Shown: piece by piece, positions 32,071 to 44,449 of the stretch | Layout of the letters: each line of letters starts with the position of its first letter | Position numbering within the stretch: the first letter of the stretch is position 1 | Assembly (NCBI GenBank): GCA_034769895.1 | Contig: CM068372.1 | Span: forward strand, 241,514,343-241,578,342 | Origin: Magicicada septendecula | Lineage: Eukaryota; Arthropoda; Insecta; Hemiptera; Cicadidae | DNA: 64,000 nucleotides | Direction of reading: 5' to 3' | The notes under the pieces: generated by a model | Told to the model about the DNA's origin: nothing | Database searches by the model: none | Seen by the model: only the letters and a program-made list of their open reading frames with translations | Translations under genes and position numbers: made by a program

Positions 32071-34094
32071 ATACTTGATGTATCAGAATTAAGTACTTTA
32101 CTCTTGTTAAAACGTAACACGGCCATGAGTCCTCTACAACTCGGGCACATTCTGTTTGAATTTGCGGCAGTTATTGTTCCCCATTGAAAAAATTCTGCAC
32201 ACAGACACTTTTTGGAAAATGACTTTTCTTCATGTTTTGAGGGTAGTACAATCAGAATCAGCCCTTATCTCGAATACGATTTTTTTTTAGATCACCATAA
32301 TTCAATTTCCTTACGGAAAATGGAAGTAAAAATTTTCAAAATTCACACCGTTATTTCGTAATAGTGACGTGGGTTAGTCAACTTTTTATTATTATAAAAT
32401 TAAAATTAATCAGACAAATTTCGATTAACCAATGTTCTAGTTCAATTAATATATTAATATTAATATGCGTGTGTCGTCTGTACTCTGTAACGTGCCTTTT
32501 TTACTGTAGTCTTGTTTGTATGTCATATATACCAGTACTTTACACACACACACACACACACACTGCGCAAACGCGTACGTCTTCAAAACATACTGGTCTA
32601 CGTTTCGTCATCTCGGATTAGTATTAAATCAGTTGAAGAATACCAAATGTTTGATGTTAAAATACGATTCGGGAATTTTTGTCGCCTTGCTTAAGTCGTT
32701 TGTTCAAAGTTTATTTGAGTATAAACGAGTAATGGGAGGGCTGCGATTTACCATAGTATAATTATGGTGTAGTGAAGTATGGGAGAGAAGCGTTGCCACT
32801 TATGAATATAATACACGATAAAATTGTAGTCGTCCAATTTTCACGAGAAAATGTGGGCAACTGATAAAATAAATCAGCTGAAATATGGAGAAGGATAGTT
32901 GTGACACAGGGAAATATCACGCAGGTAAGAACGCTGGAATTTACAGTGATATGACTGTTTGAAAATATATTACAGAAAAAGATATTAGAGTGAGTCTCAG
33001 GAAGAGTTAAAAGAGTGAGACCATCTATAGAAGTTAGCACTTGAAACACTGCCTGAGCCTGATACGATTCTCCCCGAGCAATCGATGAGAAAGGTTTGTG
33101 CGATTGGGTTGAGATATTTGACGGTAAAGTAGTATTGACTTCTAAGGGGAAGAGTCAAAAGAGAAAAAAAATTAACATGAGTCAAATTCAAACGCCTTCT
33201 GCGCAGCATAGTTCTGTACCGAATCCCCCGATCGAACAAGACAGCTAGAAAGCAATTGCTGGAAGCCTGTATAAATGTATTACTGTCAGGAATGTACGTA
33301 TCCGTGTAATTGTGAGAGGTACCCCGTATAGTTGTTACTATTTATGTGACAAATTTTCCTTTTAATCAAAATGAGGTTCATATTTTTTATAGCGATATTA
33401 AATTATTTTAAATTATTATTCCTACATAATCAAATTAATTCGGCCAGACACTTTTTCAGTCTATTCTACAGTATCAAATTAATTCGGCCAGACACTTTTT
33501 CAGTCTATTCTACAGTATCGACTAGGGGTCGAGAATAGTGTTGTGGTATTAAAATAATGAAACGTTTTTGTGAATGGGTTGTTAACATGTTCGTAAACGA
33601 GATACTGTGTTCTGTTTCGACACTGCCACACGTAGCTCAAAAGCGTGACAGAGAATAGACTTTTAAGAGCATTTTATTGAGGAATATCGACTTATAAATT
33701 TAGCCTAGTTTCCGAAAATCAAACGCGCTGAAAGTTAAAATTAATACTGAAGCCTGTGAACAGTTCTGAAGAACTCAAGTAAAACTTTAACTTGCCTGCG
33801 TCTAGTTAGTACTACTTAATACTTTAAAATGTTAAAATTTGTACAGATGGCGGAAAATTGTTTTACAATGGTTGAAAAAGGATCAAAGCGGGGTTTTCTT
33901 AAGTAAGTTGAAAACTGTGTGGTTCGATCGCGATGAAATTGGTATTTCGTGAAAAGAACCAAAGACTTTCAGATCATGTGACCACTCCACTCTTCAACTG
34001 AACAGAGTTATTAGAAGGAATAAATGCCTAATGATAATGTGATGTATTTATAATATACATACACTTATTGTTTTACTAATGGTACCTATAATTT
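32071..34094. other. Host intergenic DNA with repeats, no gene
   Basis: No gene supported. Bases 32,150-32,330 are the second copy of the 17.1 kb dispersed repeat (shared TTTTGAGGGTAGTACAATCA). A CA microsatellite lies near 32,543. An exact 44-base tandem duplication (AATTCGGCCAGACACTTTTT core) is at 33,430-33,517. Confidence 0.5.
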
Positions 34095-34204
34095 CAATTT
34101 TCTATTGTATTGTATTTATTGTTTATAGCCTAAAGGTACCATACTATATAAATTTTATGGTACCTTTAGGCTATAAACAATAAATACAATACAATAGAAA
34201 ATTG
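34095..34204. repeat. Perfect 49-bp hairpin
   Basis: Bases 34095-34143 are the exact reverse complement of 34156-34204, with a 12-base loop. The arms hold AGCCTAAAGGTACCATA and TTGTATTGTATTTATTG. A perfect stem this long is recent, or is kept identical by conversion or function; a small-RNA precursor or foldback element are options. Confidence 0.95.
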
Positions 34205-34497
34205 AATAAATGCCGATGCCGGCACACAGTAGGTGTTTCCTAGATGTAGAAAGCGCCTTTGCCATTGCCTGGCATGACAAGCTCTTATATAAACTCCGGT
34301 ACAAAATCCAGTTCCCAGACTACTAGCTTCATTTGACTGTTAAATTTCTGACAGAGAGGACCTTAAGACAATAAGTAGACCTACAAGCAGAAAAAAAACA
34401 TTCAGATATTCTGGATGTATTACCATAAACACGAATTAATTACTAAAACAATTTTTTAATAAATGCAGTGATCAGATTTCGAGCTAGCAGAACATAC

Positions 34498-35062
34498 TGT
34501 TACGGCATCACAGAACAATCTACGTGTTTATCGAATGTTCGAGGTGGATCCGGAATGTAATGCGTATGGCGTACGTGATTCTCGACGCATTTGCTAGACG
34601 CTGTCAGATTTCGCGCGGCCGCACGCACTGTGTTAAGGTTACAATTAATTACGTCGTAGTTAGAGATAGCCCGTAGTTATGGAATCTTCTGGTCTGTGAG
34701 CGTTGTATAAATACAAGGCGATAGCGGCCTTAGTTTTCAGTTATAGGTGGCGGTGTCAGTTATTACAGGCGGTTCGAGTTATTATCGGGCGACAATAATA
34801 TTCAAGTGGTCCAAGTGGTTATTAGGTTATTAGTGAAGTGTTGTGATTTATAATCGGGCAGAACATTGTAATACAATTGTGTTTAATATTAGTTGACATT
34901 TTATTGAGTGTGAACAATTTTTATATGATTTGTTGTAAGAGACTGTGTTGTTAATTACGAACTGTTTAACTGTCAAAATTAAAGCTGGTGATTAGTGACG
35001 TAATTGGTGTCTTGTATTTTGTTTCCACTGTACCTACGACGATCAAGTAGACCGTCGTAACA
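34498..35062 (+). mobile_element. 5' LTR of a Gypsy retrotransposon
   Basis: Begins TGTTACGGC and ends GTCGTAACA, which are near-perfect inverted LTR ends. A primer-binding-like TGGTGTCAGAAGTGGGA follows immediately at 35064, then gag. 565 bases long. No matching 3' LTR was recognised in the window. Confidence 0.75.
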
Positions 35063-35167
35063 GTGGTGTCAGAAGTGGGATAGAACGGTTAACAGTGGAA
35101 ACAGTGGACACCTTGTACAAGACGAGTGTAATTCATAATTAATTGGTAAACAATAGATGCCTCTCAG

Positions 35168-36704
35168 ATGATGGAAAATTTCCAGGCGCTGCTGTTGCAG
35201 ACAGAGGAGTGACGCAGGCAGGAGGCGGAAGAAGCAGAAAAACGACACGATGAAAAACGCAGGTAGGTAAGAGAAGAGGCTGAGGAACGTCAGAAAGCAC
35301 TAATGCTAGAAACAGAAGAAAGACAAAAAGAAGAACGGAAGCGTGAAACAGAAGAGATCAAGGAGTTAATACAGGAGCAAAAGCAGACACAAGAACAAAC
35401 CGCTGCAGAGTTGGGACTCCTACGAGGTGAGCTTAATAAGTTACTAAAATATCGGAGGTACAAGAATCAATAACATTAAAAATAGCTGAAGGAAAAATTC
35501 TGTCTCGATTGTTGAAGAATCGATGTCTACAAAAATATCTATCATAGAAGAATCTGTGTTAAATAAAATATCTGCAGTAGAAAACTCAATGGCAAACATA
35601 AGAGAACGAATTAAAAGTGAAGTTGAGCAGTTCATGAAAATACGACCGAAACAAATTTCTGAACAGACTGTACCAATGATAAAGACCGAAAAAGACACAG
35701 AAAATAAGTTAATAGAGAAAGTCACTTTGCCTGCAGTAGGGACAGTTCATGTCAAAGCTCCAACCTTTGACGGAAGCAGTCATTTGGCAACGTACCTCCG
35801 CCAATTTGAAGCTGCTGCATGCGAAAATAATTGGACAGAGAAAGACAAGGCTGTTTCACTCGTTCTTGCATCAAAAGGACCTGAGGCAGAACTACTACAG
35901 AAAGTGCCACATGGCAGCCAGAATATCTATGCCGAGTTGATAAATGCTCTAGAATTACGCTACGGTGATAAACATTTGCGAGATGTGTACTACGCTCAGT
36001 TGAGAACAAGATGACAACGTTCCGGGGAGGGTCTTCAAGAGTTTGAAGCAAGTATCGACAGACTGATTAGATTGGCATATCCTGAAGCACCAGAAGATTT
36101 TCGAATAAGGTTTGCGGTGCAGACATTTATTAAGGGCATCGGAGATTGTGAACTTCAGCAAGTGTTACGAATGGCAAGACACCGAAATAGCTCAGAAGCT
36201 CTTGTTCACGCCATAGAGTTTGAAGCTGCCAAGTCAGCGTCCCACTACATTAATGGGTTTGTGCCATCACATTGCAGTCAGAAGGTCCCTGTATCACATT
36301 GCCGTTACGATGCGTGCAGAAAAACAATGTTGTCGGACAAACAATTCAGAAATTCAAGAGAGTCACAACGATCTTTCGAACCAAAGGATAACGACAGAAG
36401 ACCGAAGTGTTACAACTGTGGGAAACGTAGTCATCTACAGGTAGACTGTTGGGGGAAGAAAATACCGAGAGAAGGGAGTGATCGCACCAATTGGAGAAGT
36501 AAAGCCGCAGAACAGCACACAGTTTCCACGCTACATAAGACTAGTGGAAACTTGATTGTTAATGGATTTGCGGAAGGTAAACCAACATCCTCGCAAAAAC
36601 CTATCATCGTTCTGCTATTTGAAAAACAGCTCAAAACACTAATAGTAGACAGAAACTTGATACCTAAGCGTCGGTTTGGTTTTGGAAATAGATCTCGTCT
36701 ATAG
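35168..36704 (+). pseudogene. gag: Gypsy gag pseudogene
   Basis: Begins with a long Glu/Lys/Arg coiled-coil part, then FDGSSHLATYLRQFEAAA, NNWTEKDKAVSLVLASKG, INALELRYGD and the CCHC knuckle CYNCGKRSHLQVDC near 36,410. This is the mdg3/Gypsy gag layout of insects. Stops in the first part (for example the TGA near 35,203), a frameshift near 35,450 and a TGA in place of a sense codon at 36,012-36,014 kill it. Protease, reverse transcriptase and integrase of this element are absent; BEL/Pao sequence begins within about 500 bases. Confidence 0.85.
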
Positions 36705-37251
36705 TCCAAGTACACCGGATGACGAATGTAATTGAGAATGCGTTGGGGAAAACTAATAACATTCCATGTAATCGGATATATGGTACTTTGTAAAATAACA
36801 AATTGAAATTACAGTTGAAATTGAAATTTGTTTTGTAGTGTATACCAAACGAATGGTTTTCGCTTTTAGTGATGTCACCTATAGAAACCGGTCTCGGTTC
36901 GATGTCGGTTCAACGGTTTCTACATACTTACAAACGTCTCCCTTCACAATCTTAAACAAAAAAGTAAAAGAATACTTCGTGTTTTCTCTCCGGTTCCTTA
37001 GAAATTGACAAAATATCTTCCATTATAAATCATTCAAAGATTTTTCCGCTTGCGACTTTCAAAATAAAATGGTCTCTTCTATTTAAATAGCACATTTGCC
37101 AATTCATTAACTTTATATTGAAAAGGGGACAAAAACCGATCACTTTTTTGCAAAATTATTCAAAAGTTGTGTTTGGAATAATGATATTTGCGATTTATTC
37201 TATATTTTTGCAAAAATATATTCTATATATTTGCAAAAAATAAAGACTAAA
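36705..37251. other. Junction between Gypsy and BEL/Pao remnants
   Basis: No gene. It probably contains what is left of the BEL/Pao 5' untranslated region; I could not find its 5' LTR. Confidence 0.4.
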
Positions 37252-39160
37252 ATGACTAGTGATAATATGGAAGCGCTTGAATTAAAGGCGTTAACTGTAA
37301 AAAGAAGTGTACTTAAGGGACAGTTGACTAGGTTCAGTAACTATCTCAAAGAACAATCAGACATTAATCAGTTAAAACTTAGGTTAGTGAAATTCGAACA
37401 ATTATTGCCTGAATTTGAAAAAATACAAAATGAAATTGATGTCATAAATCAGTCGGACGAACAGAGTGAAGAATGGTCAACCTTTGAGAATAATTATTTC
37501 AAATTATTGTCAGAGGCTCAAGCGATAATTCAAAGTGTTACCGATAGTGAAGTAGACAACAAACCAAATTTAGCAGAAATCAATCCAAGCTGGACTGCCG
37601 GCTATTAAGCTACCTACATTTTCTGGTGAATATGATGAATGGTCATTATTTCATGACACATTCTTGTCCCTTATTCATAATAATCCGAATCTGACAGATT
37701 GCCAAAAATTTTATTATCTCAAATTATCGTTGAAAGACAAAGCAGCTAGCATTCTACAGTCGCTTGAAGGTTCAGGAGAAAATTACAAAATCGGTTGAGA
37801 TTTATTGGTGGAGCGATTTCAAAATAAGAGATACTTAATTAATAAACATGTTTCGGCCATTTTCAAGTTGAACAAGTCAGACAAGTAATCAGCTTCCTAC
37901 TTGAGACAACTATTTAGATGACCTTCAAAAACACTTACGTGCTCTTCATTCCCTGGGTCAACCAACAGATCAATGGGACACGTTAATATTCCACATAATT
38001 ACTATAGCTTGGATACCAACACGCATCGTGACTGGGAATCGGAATTAAAATCTGATGAGGTGCCAGCGTTATCAGAATTAATTAAATTTCTACAAAAAAG
38101 ATGTCAAGTCTTAGAGGCAAGTAGGGACAAAACCATCGCAATGGCCAAGACACCCCCCTCTTCACACAGAGAAATTTCAGTCCAGACAAAAATTGACAAT
38201 CAAGAGTAATACATTTTCATCCAATCAGGTTGTGTCAGCTAAGAGCTGTTCAATGTGCAACAAATTTCATCCTATTTACCTTTGTGACAAATTCAAGTCT
38301 CTTTCTATTGCTAACAGGGAAGGTGAAGTACGAAAGTTAGGATTGTGTTTTAATTGCCTTTCATCCAGTGATCATAAAACTTCTAACTGTGGTGCAGGTT
38401 CATGCAAACTCTGTGGTAAGCGTCACAATACTCTTCTGCATTATCCTCAGAAGCTGTGTGACAATCGTGTTTTGACTCGTGTTGAATCCAACCCGTCAGC
38501 TTATAAGGATGAATGTGATCGTCAGAAAACATCTGTCACGTCCACTGCACATACCTCCTGCAAAGGAGCTGTTTCATCCATTTTGTTCTCTACAGCCGTA
38601 GTAACTATTCAGGACAATCGAGGAGGTCCACAGTTGTGTAGAGTGTTGTTACATTCAGGCTCTCAGTCGAATTTCAGTACAAATAAGACAGTAAAGAAAT
38701 TACGCTTACCCACAAGGACCATTTCTAGTAAAGTGAGTGGAATAGGGCAGTCTATAACAAACCCGACAAGAATTGTTCAGTGTATAATCAAATTCAGATT
38801 TAATTCATTCTTGACTGCCATTGATTGCCTAATCTGAAGTTCTATCACTCAGCAATTACCTACAATATCCATTGACAGATCTAGCCTAGACATTCCTCCA
38901 AACTTCAGTTGGCTGATCCTCAGTTCAGTCAACCTGGTGACATCGACCTATTAATAGGGGCAGAATTATTCTTTGATTTACTATGTGAAGGCAGATTTAA
39001 AATTTGTGATTCTACACCCACCTTACAAAACACAGTATTTGGCTGGATTATTTCTGGCAAGATAAAGGTGAATCAGAAGGCGAATTCAACTTCTGTATGT
39101 CATTTGTCAACACATCATGATATCAACAAAATCATGCTGTGAATTATAAATTTGACGAAT
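37252..39160 (+). pseudogene. gag: BEL/Pao gag and protease region, broken
   Basis: From the ATG at 37252 the sequence shows a coiled-coil gag start, LPAIKLPTFSGEYDEWSLFH, a Lys/Leu-rich capsid part, the two zinc knuckles CFNC...C and CKLCGKRHNTLLH, and a DUF1758-type protease in which the expected DSGSQ reads HSGSQ (near 38,653). IDLLIGAELFFDLLCEG and TVFGWIISGK follow. Several stops and frameshifts occur (near 37,605, 37,797, 37,887 and 38,207). The loss of the catalytic Asp plus the stops show it is inactive. Confidence 0.9.
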
Positions 39161-39656
39161 TGTATTTTTACTCCGACCCAATGATCGCCTTACACTGGAT
39201 TCACCAGCAGTCTTCCAGATGAAAAGTATTTGTTTCCAACCGCGTCGCGGAGATACAGCGACTCACTGCAAAGGGTACTTTGCATGACAACTCTCCTCAC
39301 ATGACAACCCTGCTGACATCCTATCGCGTGGTTGTCTACCCCGCTTTTTACACTGTCACCCACAATGGTGGTATGGTCCATCCTGGTTGTCCAATGAGTC
39401 ATCATCATGGCCCACCAGTGCTTTCGATCCTCATTCACCCTGCACTCATCCCGATCTTGATAAAGAAAAACGTAAACAAGTCCAAACCACACTGGTTGCC
39501 ACTTCATCTACGCCTAATTACTTTGAAAACTACTCTTCGCTTTCAAAACTTCTTCGTGTATTTTCTTACTGCCTTTGATTCATTCGGAACTCTAGACTTC
39601 CCATAGCTGACAGAAACACTTCTTTTGTAACTTCCCATGAGCTACATGGCACACTT
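39161..39656 (+). pseudogene. BEL/Pao RNase H-to-integrase linker; RT deleted
   Basis: After the protease region the next recognisable piece is the end of the RNase H domain (ALHWIHQQSS, then VSNRVAEIQ). The whole reverse transcriptase, normally more than 1 kb, is missing at about 39,160-39,170. The remainder is frameshifted. Confidence 0.75.
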
Positions 39657-40999
39657 TTGATTTTTATTCGTCAGTCCCAGCGATCGCACTTTAATATCGA
39701 AATCAAGGAACTTGAGGCACAACGCTCTCTCCCTAATAATAGCAAAATTCTTTCACTTAACCCCTTTCTGGACAATACGGGGATATTACGCGTCGGCGGA
39801 CGCCTTCAGCACTCCCACCTCACCTATGATAGCAAACACCAAATCATACTCCACCCGCATTCTCATCTCAGTAAACTAATCATAGAAGGCGAGCATCTTC
39901 GTCTACTCCATGCAGGGGTACAATTGACACAGTACTCTCTACGTCAGAAATACTGGATAATCAATTATAAATCGTACATACGATCAGTAATACACAAATG
40001 CATCACTTGCTTTCGATTTCGTGCAAGGGGCTCAAGCCAATTATTAGGTCAATTACCCTCTTCCCGAGTTACTCCTTCTAAGCCATTTTCTCAATGTGCA
40101 AACGACTACGCCGGTCCTGTATTTATACGTCAGGGCGGGCAGCGTTCCAAATCGATTTCAAAGGCTTATATTTCTCTATTTATATGCATGGCCACTAAGG
40201 CCATTCACCTTGAATTAGTTTCAGATCTCACCTCAGACGCTTTCATAGCAGCCTTAAGACGTTTTATAGCTCGAAGAGGCATCCCTTCACAGATATTTTC
40301 TGACAATGGCACAAATTTTCGTCGTGCTAGCAGTACACTTCACGACTTATACAAACTTCTCCAATCAAACGAATTTGAACAAACTACCCAGGACTTCACC
40401 AGTGCCCAAGGAGTCAAATGGTCCTTTATTCCCCCGTCAGCACCTCATTTCGGTGGCCTGTGGGAGAGTGGAGTCAAGAGCGTCAAGTTTCATTTGCGAC
40501 GCGTTGTCGGCAGAACCATTCTCACGTTTGAAGAATATTACACCATTTTAACTCAAATAGAGTCCTGCCTCATCTCACGCCCCTTGTTCACCATCTCAAA
40601 TGACTTTGGGGATCCCGAGCCTTTGACTCCATCGCACTTCTTGGTTGGTTCTCCACTCACTTCACTCCCGGAACCTGACTATTCCGAAGTCAAAATTGGT
40701 CGCTTGGGTAGATGGCAGCTGCTGCAAAGATTCACCCACTCTATATGGAAGAGGTGGTCAAGGGATTATTTGCAACAGCGCAACAGATGGCGTCACCAGT
40801 CAAAAAACATGGCTCCCGGACAACTCGTCCTTATTTTGGAAGATAATTCCCCCCCCCCCTGCAGTGGAAACGCGGTGTAATCACTCAAAACCATTTGGGT
40901 CAGGATTCCCTAGTGCGCGTAGCGGATGTTCGCACGGCAAACGGCATCCTACGTAGGCCCATTCACAAATTATGCCCACTTCCAGTGGCCTCAGATTAA
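39657..40999 (+). pseudogene. int: BEL/Pao integrase with DUF5641 tail
   Basis: A long open stretch carries ILRVGGRL, a zinc-binding HLRLLHAG...CITCFRFRA, then the DDE core: NDYAGP, SDNGTNFR and ESGVKSVKFHLRR. The C-terminal LTPSHFLVGSPL, RWQLLQRF and APGQLVLI are DUF5641. The frame breaks in a C-run at about 40,850 and resumes in another frame with GVITQNHLGQDSLVRVADVR to a stop at 40,997. This is the best-preserved part of the element, but without reverse transcriptase it is non-autonomous. Confidence 0.9.
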
Positions 41000-41109
41000 T
41001 CCCACTACAACGTTCAAATGACATGTACTATTTACTTAAACTTTTATCGCATTCTCGTGCTTCATGCCCGGGACATACCCCGGGTGATCGCATGCTTTCC
41101 ATTTGTTAT

Positions 41110-41470
41110 TGTAATTATCATATCATTATGTATTATTGAATAGTTTTGGGTGTTATTATTCTATTATTATGCAATGTCAATTATTATATCTTGGTTATTA
41201 TCATATCATTATGTATTATTGAAAATTTTTGGCTGTTATTATTCTATTATTATGTAATGTCAATTATTATGTCTTTCTTATTATCATATTATTATGTATT
41301 ATCGAATTTTTGGGTGTTATTATTCTATTATTATGTAATGTCAATTATTATGTCTTGCTTATTATCATATCATTATGTATTATTGAATTTTTGGGTGTTA
41401 TTATTCTATTATTATGTCATGTCAATTATTATGCCTTTTTATTATTGTATTATTATGTATCCGTACCATA
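41110..41470. repeat. 82-bp tandem array
   Basis: TATCATATCATTATGTATTA recurs at 41117, 41199, 41282 (one change) and 41363, steps of 81-83 bases. The long Tyr/Ile/Leu-rich frames here are repeat by-products. Confidence 0.85.
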
Positions 41471-41547
41471 TTATTATGTATTATTATGTCTTGACACTTA
41501 TGATGCACTATTCATATAATAACTCAAAACGCAAAATCGCCCGATTT

Positions 41548-41930
41548 TGTGCGGGCAGTATGTTCAACTTTGTACCTTTAATAATTGCATGTGTAAACAG
41601 CTGGTTCGTGCAGTGACGTCATCCCCCCGCTAAACTGCTACCAGCGTGTCTCAATATGCTCCCTCGCAGTTCAAGTTAGTTAACTGTTAAACTCTGACCG
41701 GACAACACCCTTCTTAACGCCGCGGCTAGGTAACTATTTCAGTTCTGAAGATTACTTCAATTTATGAACATATTTTTCAGTATTTAGTTAATTCTCACTT
41801 TGGCAATGTATGACACGCGACACTGCACGGGCCATGCAATCATTATTACCAAAATGCAAATAAACAGTTAATTCAAAATACAGTCCACTACGTTATTTCA
41901 TATTATCCAACTTATTATACCAGCATCACG
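41548..41930 (+). mobile_element. Possible 3' LTR of the BEL/Pao element
   Basis: Starts TGTGCGGGCAGTATGTTC and contains AATAAA near 41,870; the end near CCAGCA is uncertain because no second copy is present for comparison. Confidence 0.35.
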
Positions 41931-42569
41931 TTGTAAGACTAACTCAAGAAATATTCGAGAGCGTCGAAGACGTAACACCATTGTTATATCCTTTCTCTAT
42001 TCTGGGTACTGAATTGTATGTCATATGTCAATTAATCCGAGCTCCCATTTTTAGTGGATCTTCCATCCTTTAAAACTTAGTAAACAAACATCTGATATCC
42101 TGTGTTTCAACATTCCATCTTTTGGATAAAACTATGATAACGTCGGTTTAACAATTTTTATAGATCTCCTATTCATTAAAACGCTACTAAACAAATATCT
42201 GAAATACTTCTTTCAACTTTCCATCTCTCGCAAATTATAACTTTACTTACAATTACGCCCGTCCCCACATTTAACTTTATGTCAAACTCACTGTAGCATC
42301 ATTGTCAATTTCAACCGTAAGATCTATACGATCAACAAATCTGAACGTGGTGATTATTTTGCCCCCCCCCCACCAAATTTATTGCGCTTAAAATCATTTT
42401 CTTTCGATAATATGTTACGATATGTGCACTGCACACGTTGGGACACTCTCGACTTGCCTCATACATGGACATCCAGAAAGATACGCCGTTAATACTTCTG
42501 CTACAGTTATGACATCATCTACCGCATGATATCTGTGAAAATTACACACATTTTTAGTTACTTAAATGA
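41931..42569. other. Host intergenic DNA, no gene
   Basis: Nothing recognised apart from a C-run near 42,362. Confidence 0.4.
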
Positions 42570-42950
42570 GAGGTCTCTCTAGAAAGTACTGAGACTGATT
42601 TTTCTCATGAAATGGCAACAGTGTATGACCAAAATTTGAGCAGTTGATAGCTTAAAGGTTTGTTAATGTCCATACAAATTTTCAGCTTCTTAACTTTACC
42701 GGATTTGATTGTGCCATTGTTTGTATTGTTGCACATCACAGAAACGGAGCTCAATAATGTTGAGCAGCATTATGCAATCCACTTTTATTATAAGCTTCAA
42801 AACCCCACAATAGAGATACGTAGCAAGCAAACACACGCTTACGAAGATGAACCGTGAGTCTTGGACTTAAGTTTTTAGGTGGCACAAACCGCTTTTGGAT
42901 GGCGATAACACTGTGGAGAAAAAATGGGTGTGTCATGGGATACACACCAG
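42570..42950 (+). pseudogene. Mariner transposase N-terminal fragment
   Basis: GAGGTCTCTCTAGAAAGTAC resembles a mariner terminal repeat. Downstream, NVEQHYAIHFYYKLQNPTIE followed by AYEDEP and, after a frameshift, RWHKPLLDGDNTVE match the helix-turn-helix start of mariner transposases in order and spacing. The catalytic domain is missing. Confidence 0.6.
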
Positions 42951-44449
42951 AAGTGAGAAGTTCATTGCCGGGTAGAGAGTGAAGCGATTTAACGTGTAAA
43001 AAGTTGCTCTTATATATTTGGAGTAAGAGAGATTTCGCTATAATAAGGATGGATACTTAAATGAGACGAGGGTATAGTAGTGTTTATATGTATTTAATTA
43101 TAACATATCGATATCTTAACGCGATGTCGATATACACAGTCGGTATTTACGATGAACATTGTAACGGAAAAACTTGTTCGTCTCTGAAAAATGTGTACAA
43201 GTTTTGTATTTGTATATGCGTTCGTCTCGCACTGGGGTCGTTACATCTATTCTTGCGCTAACGATGTCCGTAGCGATGTTATAATTACCAATACAACACA
43301 GCAGTAACCATACCTGTTTTGAAATAGGGGTGTGTGAATCCCGGGTGGCGCCAAATTGTTCATTAAAACAATTAAACTTATTAACTAATGTCTTAATAGG
43401 GTGTTCTCAGCGATGACGGCCGGGGCGTTCAAATAATTCCCGCTCGTTCAGCCTCCTGAATCAAGTAGGTAGTTGTTAGAATTACAACGCGAGCGCTGGT
43501 CGTCAAATCTAGCTTTCGTTAACAAACACAAGTAATACAATGCAGTCCCTATGAAATAATAACAACGGTTACTCCCTGTACTAGTTATTTTAATGGTCAA
43601 TAAGTAAATTTTCAGTTTGACAATTAATATTATTCTGGTTAGTTATTAATTTTGCACCCCGACTTTTTACATGAAACACTTTCTCTCAGGCTGACGAAAT
43701 CGATTCCGGAACGAGGTATTTACTCCAGCATGGCTGCAGTTTTAGTTAAATTACAATATACTCGTTCGAAATCGGGATTCTTTTGATTACAAGGCAAAGA
43801 ATTCCCATGATTACAATAAAAAGTACATTATCTTACTTTAAGTGTACTTAAATAATAAGGTGTGTGGTTATAATCTGTTCTGTAGTGTCGTTAAAATAAA
43901 GTTAGTCTTCACACAATAGGTTATGTGTTATGTTAACAAATTTTCAGTGTGTTATTTTTCTTAATTAATCTTTGAAAGAGAATGTTCGGTTGACAGTGAG
44001 AGTTCCAATTACCTTTAGTAATATTTAAAGTGAGTTTATTTTTTGTAAATAGGGTAATTCAAGATACTTAACACATCAGATGACTTGGTGTTATCAATCA
44101 TTGAGTTGGACGATGATTGGGCTGCAATCGTTTTCTGTTTTCATCAATCTTGGGACTTAAATAGGTCTGGCGTCCTTTTCATATTAGATGTGGTCATATT
44201 TTCCTTTAATTTCCTGGTAATATGGTCCTGGGCATCAGTTGACAGTCTCAGTTGTTCGTCTGCTTCTTATTCGATCATCGTTTTTGAATTTTGTTTACTA
44301 TTTTTACATTCTTTGATTAAAAATTGGTCGTTCAATATTCGGCTTCTGTTCTGCCAGAGTGACGCTTTACGAGTAACGATATTCAACCGTAATTCCGTCC
44401 CTAACGGCAGTTGCTATGGTTACCAATTAAATTTGATTGGCTTAGATTG
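42951..44449. other. Host intergenic DNA, no gene
   Basis: I see no supported gene on either strand. Confidence 0.4.

Noticed and set aside
41146..41616. 156-residue Tyr/Leu/Ile-rich membrane-like protein
   Set aside because: Generated by the 82-bp tandem array in AT-rich DNA.
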